A DNA stretch of 64,000 nucleotides from Chitinispirillales bacterium (GCA_031254105.1 JAIRVB010000050.1:24705-88704), one strand, 5' to 3'. Counted from the stretch's first letter, positions 24,793-33,869 are shown. A program made the numbers and translations. Notes: generated from the letters alone by a model not told the origin.

Positions 24793-27441
24793 TCAGGATT
24801 GCGGAGAAGTTACCCTTTTTATAATCTTAAAAATCTCAGATACAAAAATTACCGTTGCGGCCATACCAATAATTTTAATCCACATAACAAACGATAAAGG
24901 TACCGTGCGGAAGAACGCTCCGGCAAACTGTATTATAAGTATCTGAACACCAAACGTAATACCAACCACTGAAAGCATCAGTCTGTTGCGCGCGATATTT
25001 TTAAATATGCTTACGTTGCCTAATTCGCGGCTGTTAAACGAGTTAAGCAGCTGGAACATAACAAACAACGCAAACAATACTGTGTGTTCCTGCTCCTGAG
25101 ACGCTTCCAAAAAATTAAACTTGAATTGCAGCAGGGAAACAATAGCGATGTAAAGCCCGTTCCCGATAATTCTTGTCAGCATACCTCTTGTTATGATATT
25201 CGCGTTCCTTTGAGTTGGGCGGCGCTTCATAAGGTTATCGTGTATAGGTTCAAGCCCAAGCGTGAGCGCCGGAGGGCCGTCCATAATAATGTTGACCCAT
25301 AAAAGCTGCAATGCGGTGAATGGAGCCCCAAGTCCCATAAATATTGACGAAAGAACTACTGTGACAGATGAAAAATTCGCCGTGAGCTGAAAGCTTATGA
25401 ATCTTTGAAAATTCTCATAAATACCCCGCCCCCACTGCACAGCCTTTACAATTGTAGAAAATGAATCGTTAAGCAGAACTATATCGGCAGCTTCCTTTGA
25501 AACTTCCGTCCCTGTAATACCCATTGCAACCCCAACATCCGCGTTTTTGATCGCCGGAGCGTCGTTTATTCCATCCCCGGTAACAGCAACAACATGTCCC
25601 ACAGCTTTTAAAAGATTGACAACACGCATCTTTACAATCGGCGTGCTCCTTGCGATTATGCGCACTTTAGAGAGTTTTCCGGTAAGCTCTTCGTCGCTGA
25701 GGTGTTCCAGATCCTTCGCCTCGCAGGCTTGGAATCCATCTTCAAGCAGATCCAGTTCCTCGGCAATCGCTTTAGCTGTAACTATATTATCACCTGTTAA
25801 TATCTTCAAGTCAATGCCCGCGCTGCGGCAATTTTTCACAGCTTCATACACATCGGCCCTAAGCGGATCTGTGATCGCCACAAAGCCGTCAAAAACCATA
25901 TCCGATTCTATCTGAGCTCTTTTCGCTTCAAAATCATTGTATGCTGAAACTGTCCTATGGGAAAAAGCAATTACCCTGTGTGCTTTCTCCTGAAAAGAGG
26001 TAATTTGTTTGAGGGCTTCCTTTACGTCTGATTCTGAAATATCGCACATTGAAAGTATTTTCTCTGGACTTCCCTTTGAGAAAGCGGTGAGCCCGCAAGG
26101 TGTGCGCACTATTGTTGTCATGTTTTTGTTTTCAGATGAAAATGGGAAAACATGCTCCGCCGTATATTTTGTACGAATCTCCGCATAATCAAACCCCGCC
26201 TTTTTAGCCGCAAAAATAAGAGCGCCTTCCGTGGGATTACCGATAAACTTAACTTCATTCCCAGTTAAATTTATATCCGCGGTACTGTTTATACAGATGT
26301 TTTCAAGTAATAAACCGTCCTTTAAGTTTTCAGGCTTTATAATTTTTTTGCTCTCGTAAATATCGGTAACCGTCATCCGGTTTTCGGTAAGCGTTCCCGT
26401 TTTATCTGAACAAATTACATTGATAGAACCGATAGTTTCGCATGCGACAAGTTTTTTTACAAGCGCGTTCTGCTTTGCCATTTTCATAATATTTATCGCA
26501 AGGGAGATCGCGACAATTGTAGGCAGCCCCTCAGGAACGGAAGCAACGATAAGTACTATACTTGTAAGAAAGGCTTCAGCGATATTTTTCAGATTAGCGG
26601 TGCCCTCACTGACAAATATTATAAGCTGAACTACAAAAGCGATAGCCGCAGCGATAGAACCAAACAGAGCGATAGTCTTGCCGAGTTTTCCAAGTTTTTC
26701 CTGAAGGGGCGTACTAGTTTTTTCCGTTGCAGAAAGTTCAGCCGCTATTTTGCCGAATTCGGTATCATACCCAACCGCGGCAACTACCATCTTCCCGCTG
26801 CCGTTTGTAATGAAGCTGCCAGAATAGAGCATATTTAAGCGCTCCGCCACAGGTGTGCTTTCATCGCTTATTACCGCTCCCGCGTTTTTCTTTACAGGGA
26901 CACTCTCTCCGGTTAAGGAGGACTCATCCGTATATAAAGAGACGCTCTCCAAAAGCCGTCCATCCGCCGGGATCTTATCCCCTGTTCCGATAAGAACAAT
27001 ATCCCCGGCAACGATTGATTTTTGGCAGATCAACTGAGGCTTGCCGTTCCTTATCACCTTGATTGTAGTATCATCATTTATTTTTGTAAGAGCTTCAAAC
27101 GCCTTGGCGCTCCTGCCCTCCATTACAACCGCGATAATTACGGAGATCGAAATCGCGGCAAAAATCCCTACGCATTCTAAAAAGTCAGCATGTCCTCCTG
27201 TCATATATAATACTATATTGACAACAACGGCGATAACAGCCGCCAGTATCAGAAGTATTATCATCGGCTCGCAGGCCGCTTCGATAACGCGGCGGATAAG
27301 GGAAACCTGCTTTTTTGCCGCCAGCACGTTTGAACCGTATTTGGCAGTGTTTTCGGCAACCTGTGAATCACTTAATCCCTTATCAGGATTTGAGTTTAAT
27401 CTTTTGAGAACCGCTTCTTTGGACTCCGTAAAGGAACTCAT
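24793..27441 (-). CDS. P2-type cation-transporting ATPase (Ca2+/Mn2+ type)
   Basis: 882 residues. P-type ATPase motifs in order: TGES (177-180, actuator domain), PEGLP (303-307, M4 ion site of Ca2+ pumps), phosphorylation site DKTGT (346-350), and the hinge GDGINDAP further on, with M6 region VNIIMDGPPALTLG. About ten membrane segments. It exports Ca2+ or Mn2+ from the cytoplasm; PEGLP and M6 point to the P2A/PMCA-like group. AGAGGAG lies ahead of the ATG. Its leader carries a yybP-ykoY riboswitch and a terminator (27502-27686), which argues for Mn2+ as an inducing and probably transported ion. No partner gene is visible. Confidence 0.94.
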   Translation of the reverse strand: MSSFTESKEAVLKRLNSNPDKGLSDSQVAENTAKYGSNVLAAKKQVSLIRRVIEAACEPMIILLILAAVIAVVVNIVLYMTGGHADFLECVGIFAAISISVIIAVVMEGRSAKAFEALTKINDDTTIKVIRNGKPQLICQKSIVAGDIVLIGTGDKIPADGRLLESVSLYTDESSLTGESVPVKKNAGAVISDESTPVAERLNMLYSGSFITNGSGKMVVAAVGYDTEFGKIAAELSATEKTSTPLQEKLGKLGKTIALFGSIAAAIAFVVQLIIFVSEGTANLKNIAEAFLTSIVLIVASVPEGLPTIVAISLAINIMKMAKQNALVKKLVACETIGSINVICSDKTGTLTENRMTVTDIYESKKIIKPENLKDGLLLENICINSTADINLTGNEVKFIGNPTEGALIFAAKKAGFDYAEIRTKYTAEHVFPFSSENKNMTTIVRTPCGLTAFSKGSPEKILSMCDISESDVKEALKQITSFQEKAHRVIAFSHRTVSAYNDFEAKRAQIESDMVFDGFVAITDPLRADVYEAVKNCRSAGIDLKILTGDNIVTAKAIAEELDLLEDGFQACEAKDLEHLSDEELTGKLSKVRIIARSTPIVKMRVVNLLKAVGHVVAVTGDGINDAPAIKNADVGVAMGITGTEVSKEAADIVLLNDSFSTIVKAVQWGRGIYENFQRFISFQLTANFSSVTVVLSSIFMGLGAPFTALQLLWVNIIMDGPPALTLGLEPIHDNLMKRRPTQRNANIITRGMLTRIIGNGLYIAIVSLLQFKFNFLEASQEQEHTVLFALFVMFQLLNSFNSRELGNVSIFKNIARNRLMLSVVGITFGVQILIIQFAGAFFRTVPLSFVMWIKIIGMAATVIFVSEIFKIIKRVTSPQS

Positions 27442-27501
27442 CTCTAAATATCTCCTCTATGTTAGGGCACCCAACGCGTGGGCGCTTTCTGTTGATACAA
27501 T

Positions 27502-27540
27502 AAAAAAACTCAAGTACAGTTTTGGAGGCTATACTTGAGT
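27502..27540 (-). terminator. Leader terminator between riboswitch and P-type ATPase gene
   Basis: On the minus strand ACTCAAGTA, a 15-base loop, TACTTGAGT, then seven T. It lies between the riboswitch and the start codon at 27441, so it is likely the regulated expression platform. Confidence 0.85.
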
Positions 27541-27586
27541 CTTATTATATTATATAAGTTCACGCATAGCGCCGTATAAAGCAGCC

Positions 27587-27686
27587 ATACGTGAGTCTCG
27601 TTAATTAAGTCAAACCAGGTTAAAAGTAAACCGGGATTGTTGGTTTGACGCACAACTGTCTGTGCTAACTACTCCCTCACGGGTAT
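27587..27686 (-). promoter_or_regulatory. yybP-ykoY manganese riboswitch
   Basis: Read on the minus strand: CCCGTGAGGGAGTAG, then a GCACA/TGTGC hairpin, a TCAAACCA/TGGTTTGA hairpin, then ACGAGACTCACG. The closing stem (CGTGA/TCACG) and the two conserved loops GGGAGTAG and GAGAC are the signature of yybP-ykoY RNAs, which bind Mn2+ and are known from leaders of P-type ATPases and other Mn2+ exporters. A terminator follows 47 bp downstream. Confidence 0.85.
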
Positions 27687-27950
27687 TTGTCGCAATTTAT
27701 TATTGTATAATATATATTAAAGCAAGTTAACAGTGATTAGAAATATGAATGTATAGATTTTTCTCCTCTCACCACTCAAAAAACTTATTACTCATAACAA
27801 AAGTATCTCTACTCAACTTGTAAAGTTTGCTTTATCAGGAAATTATTACCGATTCAAGAAAACATTTCCTGTGGAATTCCATTTGCTTTGTTATGAGATT
27901 TGGTGAGAAATTTGCGATTACGTTCATTTTAAGCCATTTTGTACCTTTTT
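27687..27950. other. Non-coding region upstream of the riboswitch
   Basis: A+T-rich with no gene visible on either strand. It must hold the promoter of the ATPase transcript on the minus strand (several TATAAT-like hexamers around 27700-27720), but I cannot assign one with confidence. Confidence 0.4.
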
Positions 27951-27956
27951 AAAAAA

Positions 27957-28089
27957 TTGGCACGTCCATTGCTATAATATAATGGCAGGTGTAATGCCAT
28001 GCAAATGGTAGATGTGTGTGTGATGATGATGGGTCTCAGGTGCAATGCCTGAGAGGGAAGGGGGTTCTTCGGAGCCCCTTTCTTATTTT
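27957..28089 (+). ncRNA. Candidate orphan small RNA with its own promoter and terminator
   Basis: TTGGCA (27957-27962) and TATAAT (27978-27983, 15-bp spacer) precede a roughly 100-base segment with two similar hairpins: ATGGCA/TGCCAT (27982-28000) and CTCAGG/CCTGAG (28035-28053). Both loops lie within the shared motif AGGTGYAATGCC (27987-27998 and 28038-28049). It ends in a terminator AAGGGG/CCCCTT with TCTTATTTT. No open frame of useful length. It matches no RNA class I know. Confidence 0.5.
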
Positions 28090-28298
28090 AAGCACTGGAA
28101 TTACACAACTTGGTTTAACTGCCATTTTTGATAGTTCTCTTTCGTACACCACAACAACATCTGTACACATTAGTTCTCCAAAAATTTAAATGTGCTTTCA
28201 CTATCTCCAGAAACATACCTGTGCGTTGCGTCAAATAAAAATGTAACGTAATGTATCGAAAAATGAGTTTTAGTTTTTGATCTATTGTATTCTTTAAC

Positions 28299-28417
28299 TA
28301 TAGTCATTCAACTTGAAAAAGATATTAATGCATAAATAGATGTTCAAATACAGAAATGGGGTGATCAGATCTTTTATTTCTGCATTCGGATATCTATTTT
28401 GAAGTTGAATTACTATA
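28299..28417. repeat. MITE-like element, copy A
   Basis: 119 bp bounded by TATAGTCATTCAACTTG and CAAGTTGAAT-like inverted ends (right side reads GAAGTTGAATTACTATA). The interior contains GATCAGATC and TTATTTCTGCATT. Its reverse complement aligns with copy B at 33682-33799. No coding capacity. Confidence 0.75.
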
Positions 28418-28546
28418 CCAATGCCTTATTCTTTCTTATTTCTAATGGTGTCCATTAAGAATAATACTTTTCATTTTTCAAAAAATCTTCTAACGAATAA
28501 TTTGGGATTATTTGTCCCGTATTATCCTACTACCTGCCGTTTGCCT
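28418..28546. other. Gap with no recognised feature
   Basis: A+T-rich, with one small palindrome TAATGGTGTCCATTA at about 28443-28457. Nothing else identified. Confidence 0.4.
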
Positions 28547-29011
28547 TCATCTCCGTTTTACAATATCTTCAAAAAAGATTGAGTTTTCTGTAAACGGAAT
28601 GAAATATATAACAGCAACCGGAGCCGGAGGCGCATATTGAGGGCCGCCTGGAATATCCGGTGGAAGGAATTTGGTAAATGTTATTACGATAGTATCTTTT
28701 TTGTACGAAATATCTGTATTACGCGGCCAGTCAGCTCCGGCAAATGCGAAATAAGTCCATTTTTTGAAATCCGGCCGGTGCGTTTTTTTCCTGATTATCA
28801 TAGGACCGTTTTCATCATACATAGTAGACTTCAAAAATGAGGTCAATTCCGTTTTATCTTTTAAAAGATAATTTCCATTGAAGTCATTAATAATTCCGTA
28901 AGCGCATAAAGTATCAATTTTAATTTTTCGAGAAATATCGGAAGCGTTTACGTAGTTTATCACGGACAATAGCATTATAATCAACCATAATCCGGCGTTT
29001 ATCCTGCTCAT
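28547..29011 (-). CDS. Small secreted protein of unknown function
   Basis: 154 residues from the ATG at 29011, chosen because AAGGAG lies just upstream and the protein then starts with a signal peptide MSRINAGLWLIIMLLSVINY followed by VNASD. The mature part contains aromatic- and Pro-rich stretches (KWTYFAFAGADWPRN, PPDIPGGPQYAPPAP). No family recognised. It follows the FISUMP gene on the same strand with a 58-bp gap and may be co-transcribed. Exported; location beyond the inner membrane unknown. Confidence 0.7.
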   Translation of the reverse strand: MSRINAGLWLIIMLLSVINYVNASDISRKIKIDTLCAYGIINDFNGNYLLKDKTELTSFLKSTMYDENGPMIIRKKTHRPDFKKWTYFAFAGADWPRNTDISYKKDTIVITFTKFLPPDIPGGPQYAPPAPVAVIYFIPFTENSIFFEDIVKRR

Positions 29012-29069
29012 GACATCTCCTTTTCTATTCAATATTGTTGAAGCAGGGCCCTTAAAGAGCTCTGCCGAA

Positions 29070-30482
29070 TTATTGCAAGTTTTGAACACATCTGACAGAA
29101 TAACCAAAAGCCTTGTTTAGGCCGTGCCAGTTGGTGGCTTCGTATACTATGCTGACGTATGCTCTCTCATAGTAGTAGTAAATTTCCCTGTAATAAGCGT
29201 GTCCGGTGCTGTCTTCAGCTGTGCTCCACCAATATCCGCTACGGTTGACATCATTGAACCAGTCTGTGTTTGGGTTGTGTTGGCCGCCTGGCAAAGCCGA
29301 AAAACCAAAGGTATCCCAAGCCTCTGTGACACCGGGAACATGAAACCACCCGCTTGTTGTTTTAAGATGTTTACCGGCAGTAGGACTAGCATAAGGGCTT
29401 GAAGTACCATTGGAACCATCAGCGTAACGGTACAGCCTGTCCCAATCGGCATGATCGGGAATATGATAACCTTCCGGACAGATTCCGCGATGGTTAGGAA
29501 TTGTTAGCCCACAATCAGGATCTGTGGTGCTGTGCACGTTGTTACATTTTAATGGAAGGTTCATCGCTGTAGCCCAGTCATAAAGACGTCCGTATGTATC
29601 GCACTGCCCCGGGTCGATATCTTCATGACATCCGTCAGCACCGCATATTATGGCTTTGTATTCACCATAACACCATGAATTACCGGAATCCGGGATATAG
29701 TTAAGATTCTCAGCCATCCATAATTGACTGCCTATTACTACGGAACGGTAAGCCAGGCTGTCCCTTAAATCTAAGAACGATCCGATAAAATTTATATTCT
29801 GCGTAGGATTTATTCCTCTGACTGGAACAAGTGTGTATGTGGTATCATTATATCCGGTGGCTTTCACGCTTATTGTCCAAATACTGCCGTTATCACTTTG
29901 TGCTGCCGAATACGCCTCTTTCTCTAAAAGCGCCGCGGCGCCAAACGCGACTCCGATGTTCAGTTTTCCTCCGCGATGGGTAAGTCTGGCGGAAAATGAG
30001 CCGGCGTTTATCCCTTTTACGGAGAGTATGTAAATGCCCGGAGCAATGTTAGAATATGATATGCGCTTCGTAGATTCGGACAATTCTGTCTTTTGGTTTA
30101 TAATCCGTTTTCCATTTACAGAATGCAATGAAACTGCTGCTTTTTGATACGATGTTTGCGGCAGACGCAGAGTGATATTTCCACGAGAATCTGAGATTAA
30201 CGATGGAGCGTTATACTGCGTCCGCATGCTGCCGCGTTTTATGGAAGACACAGGGCCTAAGTATATGGCTAGTGTATCAGGCTTACCTGCTTTCACATCT
30301 ATTTGTAAAGTATCTGCGTTCTGCTCCCAGCCAATAACTTTTGCGTCCGCATTTATTCTGAATGGAATGTATGCAGTATCCGTAGTTTGTGAAAATCCGC
30401 TCCACGTAAGAATCGATACAAAAAATGTTACGGTTATAACGCAAAAAAACACTCTTGTATCTTTTATAATGTTAATGTTCAT
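29070..30482 (-). CDS. Secreted FISUMP-domain protein
   Basis: 470 residues from the second of two adjacent ATGs (30485 or 30482; AAGG lies 7 bp before the latter). A signal peptide (VFFCVITVTFFVSILTWSGF) is followed by a beta-rich N-terminal part. Around residues 110-180 there is a T9SS-sorting-like segment (VSLHSVNGKRIINQ ... IAPGIYILSVKG). The C-terminal half is a FISUMP domain (Fibrobacter succinogenes major paralogous domain): VVIGSQLWMAENLNY, YGRLYDWATAM, CPEGYHIPDHADWDRL, SALPGGQ, GYWWSTAED and a final SVRCVQ. It is probably an outer-surface protein exported by the type IX system whose SprA is encoded at 40028. Confidence 0.88.
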   Translation of the reverse strand: MNINIIKDTRVFFCVITVTFFVSILTWSGFSQTTDTAYIPFRINADAKVIGWEQNADTLQIDVKAGKPDTLAIYLGPVSSIKRGSMRTQYNAPSLISDSRGNITLRLPQTSYQKAAVSLHSVNGKRIINQKTELSESTKRISYSNIAPGIYILSVKGINAGSFSARLTHRGGKLNIGVAFGAAALLEKEAYSAAQSDNGSIWTISVKATGYNDTTYTLVPVRGINPTQNINFIGSFLDLRDSLAYRSVVIGSQLWMAENLNYIPDSGNSWCYGEYKAIICGADGCHEDIDPGQCDTYGRLYDWATAMNLPLKCNNVHSTTDPDCGLTIPNHRGICPEGYHIPDHADWDRLYRYADGSNGTSSPYASPTAGKHLKTTSGWFHVPGVTEAWDTFGFSALPGGQHNPNTDWFNDVNRSGYWWSTAEDSTGHAYYREIYYYYERAYVSIVYEATNWHGLNKAFGYSVRCVQNLQ

Positions 30483-30555
30483 CATACATTCCTTATAATA
30501 AAAACATTTTGTTTCCATTTTGTAAATATGCTCATGAAGGTTTTTTACTTTTTAT

Positions 30556-30584
30556 TTAGACGGGGCTTGTAAAGCCCCGCCGTA
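30556..30584. other. Perfect GC hairpin between two secreted-protein genes
   Basis: CGGGGCTT, short loop, AAGCCCCG (30562-30579). It lies downstream of the CLCA-like gene (minus strand) and could end or slow that transcript, but no T-run follows on the minus strand. Confidence 0.4.
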
Positions 30585-30596
30585 ATTTACAGGTGA

Positions 30597-33248
30597 TCAC
30601 CGCTCGAAACGCATATTATCAAAATAATAAGCTCCTGTATTCGCGTTAGTATTTATGCTTAAAGAGAATGAAAAATCTGAATAGCTTCCATTCAGAATAT
30701 CCACTATGCTTTGAGGTAACGCAAATGAGAGCGTACTGAACTTATCAAGCAGTAAACCGGTAAGATCAATTGAACCGATATATTGATTATGAACGTTTGC
30801 CGATGGGCAGAATACATACAACTGCACTTGTCCTGTCCAGTATGGGTTAGTCTGTGTATTTCCCATAAATAAATCAACGGAAAGTGTATTCGTAACATTT
30901 TGCAATTCATCGGTATTTATAGCGCTGCTTCTTATCTGCTGCCAGCCGTTTCCGGATATTTGCAGTGAAGCGCTGCCTTCCGTTTTGGTGGTCGCGTTGC
31001 TTGATAATGTTCCCGAACTATGAATAATAGACCACAATGAGTCTTTTTCAAAGCCCATTATTGATCCCGTTCTGGTAGGAGCCTGAGCGTTAACGCCTTT
31101 AACATGAAAAACAACGCTCTCGGTTCTGTCAAAATTGTCCGTCACAAAAACCGTATCAACAGGTACCATAACGCCAGACTCGGGAAGCGCGTAGGAAACG
31201 CCGCCAATAGCGTAATATGCGTTGACTGAATCATTATCAAACTGTACGGACAACGTATATTGCCCGTTTTCAGTATAGTCTGAATAATCTAAAGAATAAA
31301 TGCCGTCATGCGCAATTTTGTCGCCGTTAACGCCATTATCATTCAACACAACGCTTATAACATTTCCTGAAGGGGTTGTAAGCGCAGCCGTTAAATTAAG
31401 GTTTGCTATCAACCCTTGTTTACCTGTTGTCGACGCTGATAAACGCAGAGGTTGCGGCCAGATATAGAAACTGTTTTGGTGGCTCTCAACAGAAGCCGAG
31501 TATGTTCCGCCGGATTTTCCTTCGACCCGCACTTTTCCTTTAAGGTTTGCGGAAACAAGTCCAGCCGATGAACTTACATGGCACTTCCATTTTCCCGGGT
31601 TTGCCCCGGCAACCGCGCTGCTGCTGATGCTTATTAAAGCTATTTGTTCTCGCGGATATAAGCTGCTTAACGGAATGATAGTGGTTGTCGAAGGAACTTG
31701 GTTTCCGTTTCCATCTGTAATTGTAAAATCGCAGTATGAATTTGCGTCCAAAAGAGTATATCTCACCTCTGCGACACCGGAGTAAACAGTCGGATCAATA
31801 ATAAAATCTAAACCTGCATTTGAAGAAAACGTCGCATCTTTTATATACTGCAGGTCAGCGGCATTATCGAACATAGCAAGCAGTATTTTGCTTACACTAT
31901 CAGCGGAACCCTTCAAATCGGCAATAAATATGCCTTTGGTTCCATTAGAAAGTTCCATGCAATTGTTGTGGGATGCGCCGCTGCCGTATCCAATCGTGTA
32001 AATGGGGATATTATTCTCAGTAAATTCATTAATTACATTCGAAACGTTTTTTTCCGAAGAGTAATTCTCCTCCCCATCTGTAAAGAGTATGGCCAAACGG
32101 GCCGAATTAACCGTAGAATGCGATTTCAGTTTATTTAGGCTAAATAAACAGGCATCGTACATTGCAGTCATACCTTCATCGCTGATAGCGTCGATAATGC
32201 TTTTAATCCGATTAACGTTATTATCATTAAGAATAGTAATTGGATAGGTATTCTCCGGTTTTGTACAGAATGCGGTTATGCCGATGGATGGAGTAATTCC
32301 GAAATTTTTACCAAAAACATTTATAGCGTCTACGAACGCTTTCGCCGCGTTCTTCATATTCGTAAGCGGCTCTCCGTACATGCTTCCGGATTTATCAAGT
32401 ATCAGGTCAATATCTAGGTTATTGCCCATCCAGATAATTTTTAAGCTGTCTCTGGCGCTGTTTGAAGGAAGTTCTACCCGCATCCAGGGATATGTTGTAG
32501 TGTTATTAAAAGTATATGTATTCGAAACAGAGGGGCTAAGGTTTTTTAATACATCATATCTTCCCTTGTCAGAAGATAAAAATGTCCATGCGTCAACACC
32601 ATGCACTCGTCCCTGCCTGGTTTTTGTAATATCGCCGATGTTATAAGATGTTGAAAAATTCAGCCATGCGTAATTTCCGTTTCGCGCATTCCATTGAGAA
32701 TTCATTATGGATGGTACTACCGGCACATCTCCTGTTTCCAAACTGTATTCGTCATACAGACCGTAGATATAATGACCGCCCTCATGCGCCAAAGTATAAC
32801 CGGCTCCCCGCCAGTCCCAATCCATGCCGGTGGGAACATTGTACCCGCTGAAGAAATCACTCATTAGAATTCTCAGACTTGCGTTTGGTGACATAAACCC
32901 GTATATATGAGCATTAGGCCAACCGTTTTCAATCCATTGAACATCTACAGCATTCGTGAAGCGCGAACCTGTAAAAATTCTGATATTGCCGAGTTTGTGC
33001 CCGCCGTTAGTCATTTCGTATGTCCCGTCAGCCCAGTAACGAATCGTTTGTTCATATTGGTTTCTTAATAATGAGTCAGATGCAATTTCATCCCATGAAC
33101 GGTGTAAGGAGATTGTAAGGTCCAGAATTTGTACGCTGTCTCCAACATTTCTTATGCTGCTAAAACTCGCTATCTGACCGTAAGACACCGCATTAAAAAT
33201 CATAACACTAATCAGAGCAAACCCAAACATTTTGATTTTTGAACTCAT
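30597..33248 (-). CDS. Secreted CLCA-like metalloprotease with von Willebrand A domain
   Basis: 883 residues. A signal peptide ends near VSYGQ (residue 25). Residues 155-168 read HEGGHYIYGLYDEY, the HExxHxxxGxxDE zinc signature of CLCA-type metalloproteases. A VWA domain follows with MIDAS DKSGS at 285-289 and its T and D partners further on (to about residue 450). The remainder is beta-sandwich-like (CLCA-type BSD region, then a carbohydrate-binding-like C-terminal domain ending AYYFDNMRFER). In animals CLCA proteins self-cleave and act at cell surfaces; the bacterial role is unknown. AAGGAG stands before the ATG, behind a structured leader. It heads the minus-strand group of secreted proteins. 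Confidence 0.85.
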   Translation of the reverse strand: MSSKIKMFGFALISVMIFNAVSYGQIASFSSIRNVGDSVQILDLTISLHRSWDEIASDSLLRNQYEQTIRYWADGTYEMTNGGHKLGNIRIFTGSRFTNAVDVQWIENGWPNAHIYGFMSPNASLRILMSDFFSGYNVPTGMDWDWRGAGYTLAHEGGHYIYGLYDEYSLETGDVPVVPSIMNSQWNARNGNYAWLNFSTSYNIGDITKTRQGRVHGVDAWTFLSSDKGRYDVLKNLSPSVSNTYTFNNTTTYPWMRVELPSNSARDSLKIIWMGNNLDIDLILDKSGSMYGEPLTNMKNAAKAFVDAINVFGKNFGITPSIGITAFCTKPENTYPITILNDNNVNRIKSIIDAISDEGMTAMYDACLFSLNKLKSHSTVNSARLAILFTDGEENYSSEKNVSNVINEFTENNIPIYTIGYGSGASHNNCMELSNGTKGIFIADLKGSADSVSKILLAMFDNAADLQYIKDATFSSNAGLDFIIDPTVYSGVAEVRYTLLDANSYCDFTITDGNGNQVPSTTTIIPLSSLYPREQIALISISSSAVAGANPGKWKCHVSSSAGLVSANLKGKVRVEGKSGGTYSASVESHQNSFYIWPQPLRLSASTTGKQGLIANLNLTAALTTPSGNVISVVLNDNGVNGDKIAHDGIYSLDYSDYTENGQYTLSVQFDNDSVNAYYAIGGVSYALPESGVMVPVDTVFVTDNFDRTESVVFHVKGVNAQAPTRTGSIMGFEKDSLWSIIHSSGTLSSNATTKTEGSASLQISGNGWQQIRSSAINTDELQNVTNTLSVDLFMGNTQTNPYWTGQVQLYVFCPSANVHNQYIGSIDLTGLLLDKFSTLSFALPQSIVDILNGSYSDFSFSLSINTNANTGAYYFDNMRFER

Positions 33249-33287
33249 CTCATACTCCTTCTTTAAAATTCTAAAAATATTGAAAAT

Positions 33288-33378
33288 TACAAACCATCGC
33301 TAAGTTTTTAACAACTCAGCGCGTATTCGAATCTTTGCAACCCCATAGGGAAGTTGCCATAGCGGCTATTGTATTGTT
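33288..33378 (-). promoter_or_regulatory. Structured leader of the CLCA-like gene (unassigned, distant GEMM resemblance)
   Basis: Read on the minus strand: GGCAACTTCCC, loop TAT, GGGGTTGCAAAG, then a second hairpin CGCTGAGTT/AACTTAGCG (33295-33322). The GCAAC/GTTGC and CCC/GGG helices with a following GCAAAG resemble the P1b-GCAAAG part of c-di-GMP (GEMM-I) riboswitches, but the second half of that consensus is not found. Could be an RNA of another class or a simple stabilising leader. Confidence 0.3.
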
Positions 33379-33680
33379 CCTCCTTTCTGTTGTTTAAACG
33401 CAAAAACACTTGAAATGCGTATAAGACATACGACGTACAGCACTACTTAAGATTTAGAGAACATGGAGGAGAGAGAGGGATGTAGAGAGAATATGACTTC
33501 AGAGAGTAGGGAATACTGTATTCATACTTAATATTATAAAATGTTTTTTTTAAAAATACAACACTTTTTTTAAATTTTAAAATTCGCGATTCAGATTTGG
33601 CCCTGTGATAGCTTCCGGCGCATCGGGAATCTCATATATGGTAGGCGTCTCCCCAGATTGATTGCTATTTGGCAGCGCGT
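33379..33680. other. Non-coding gap upstream of the CLCA-like gene
   Basis: No gene visible. A purine-rich stretch (GGAGGAGAGAGAGGG, 33466-33480) and A/T runs are present. The promoter for the minus-strand gene should be here but cannot be placed with confidence. Confidence 0.4.
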
Positions 33681-33681
33681 T

Positions 33682-33799
33682 ATAATAATTCAACTTTAAA
33701 ATAGATGTCCGAACGCAGAAATAAAAGATCAGATCACCTCATTTTTGCATTCTGCATTATTATTTCTGCATTAATAATATCTTTTCAAGTTGAATGACC
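33682..33799. repeat. MITE-like element, copy B
   Basis: Left end ATAATAATTCAACTTTAAAA, right end TTTTCAAGTTGAATGACC; interior with GCAGAAATAA, AAAAGATCAGATCACCTC and TTATTTCTGCATT. It is the inverted counterpart of copy A (28299-28417) and shares its interior with copy C (56456-56550). Confidence 0.75.
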
Positions 33800-33818
33800 G
33801 CGGATCATTAGATCGGAC

Positions 33819-33847
33819 TTGACTCCATCTTTGACTTTATTTATATT
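33819..33847 (+). promoter_or_regulatory. Promoter of tRNA-Met
   Basis: TTGACT (33819-33824), 17-bp spacer, TATATT (33842-33847), with the tRNA starting 23 bp after the -10 box. A strong sigma-70 match. Confidence 0.75.
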
Positions 33848-33869
33848 AGTACCCGAAGTTCCCGAAAAC

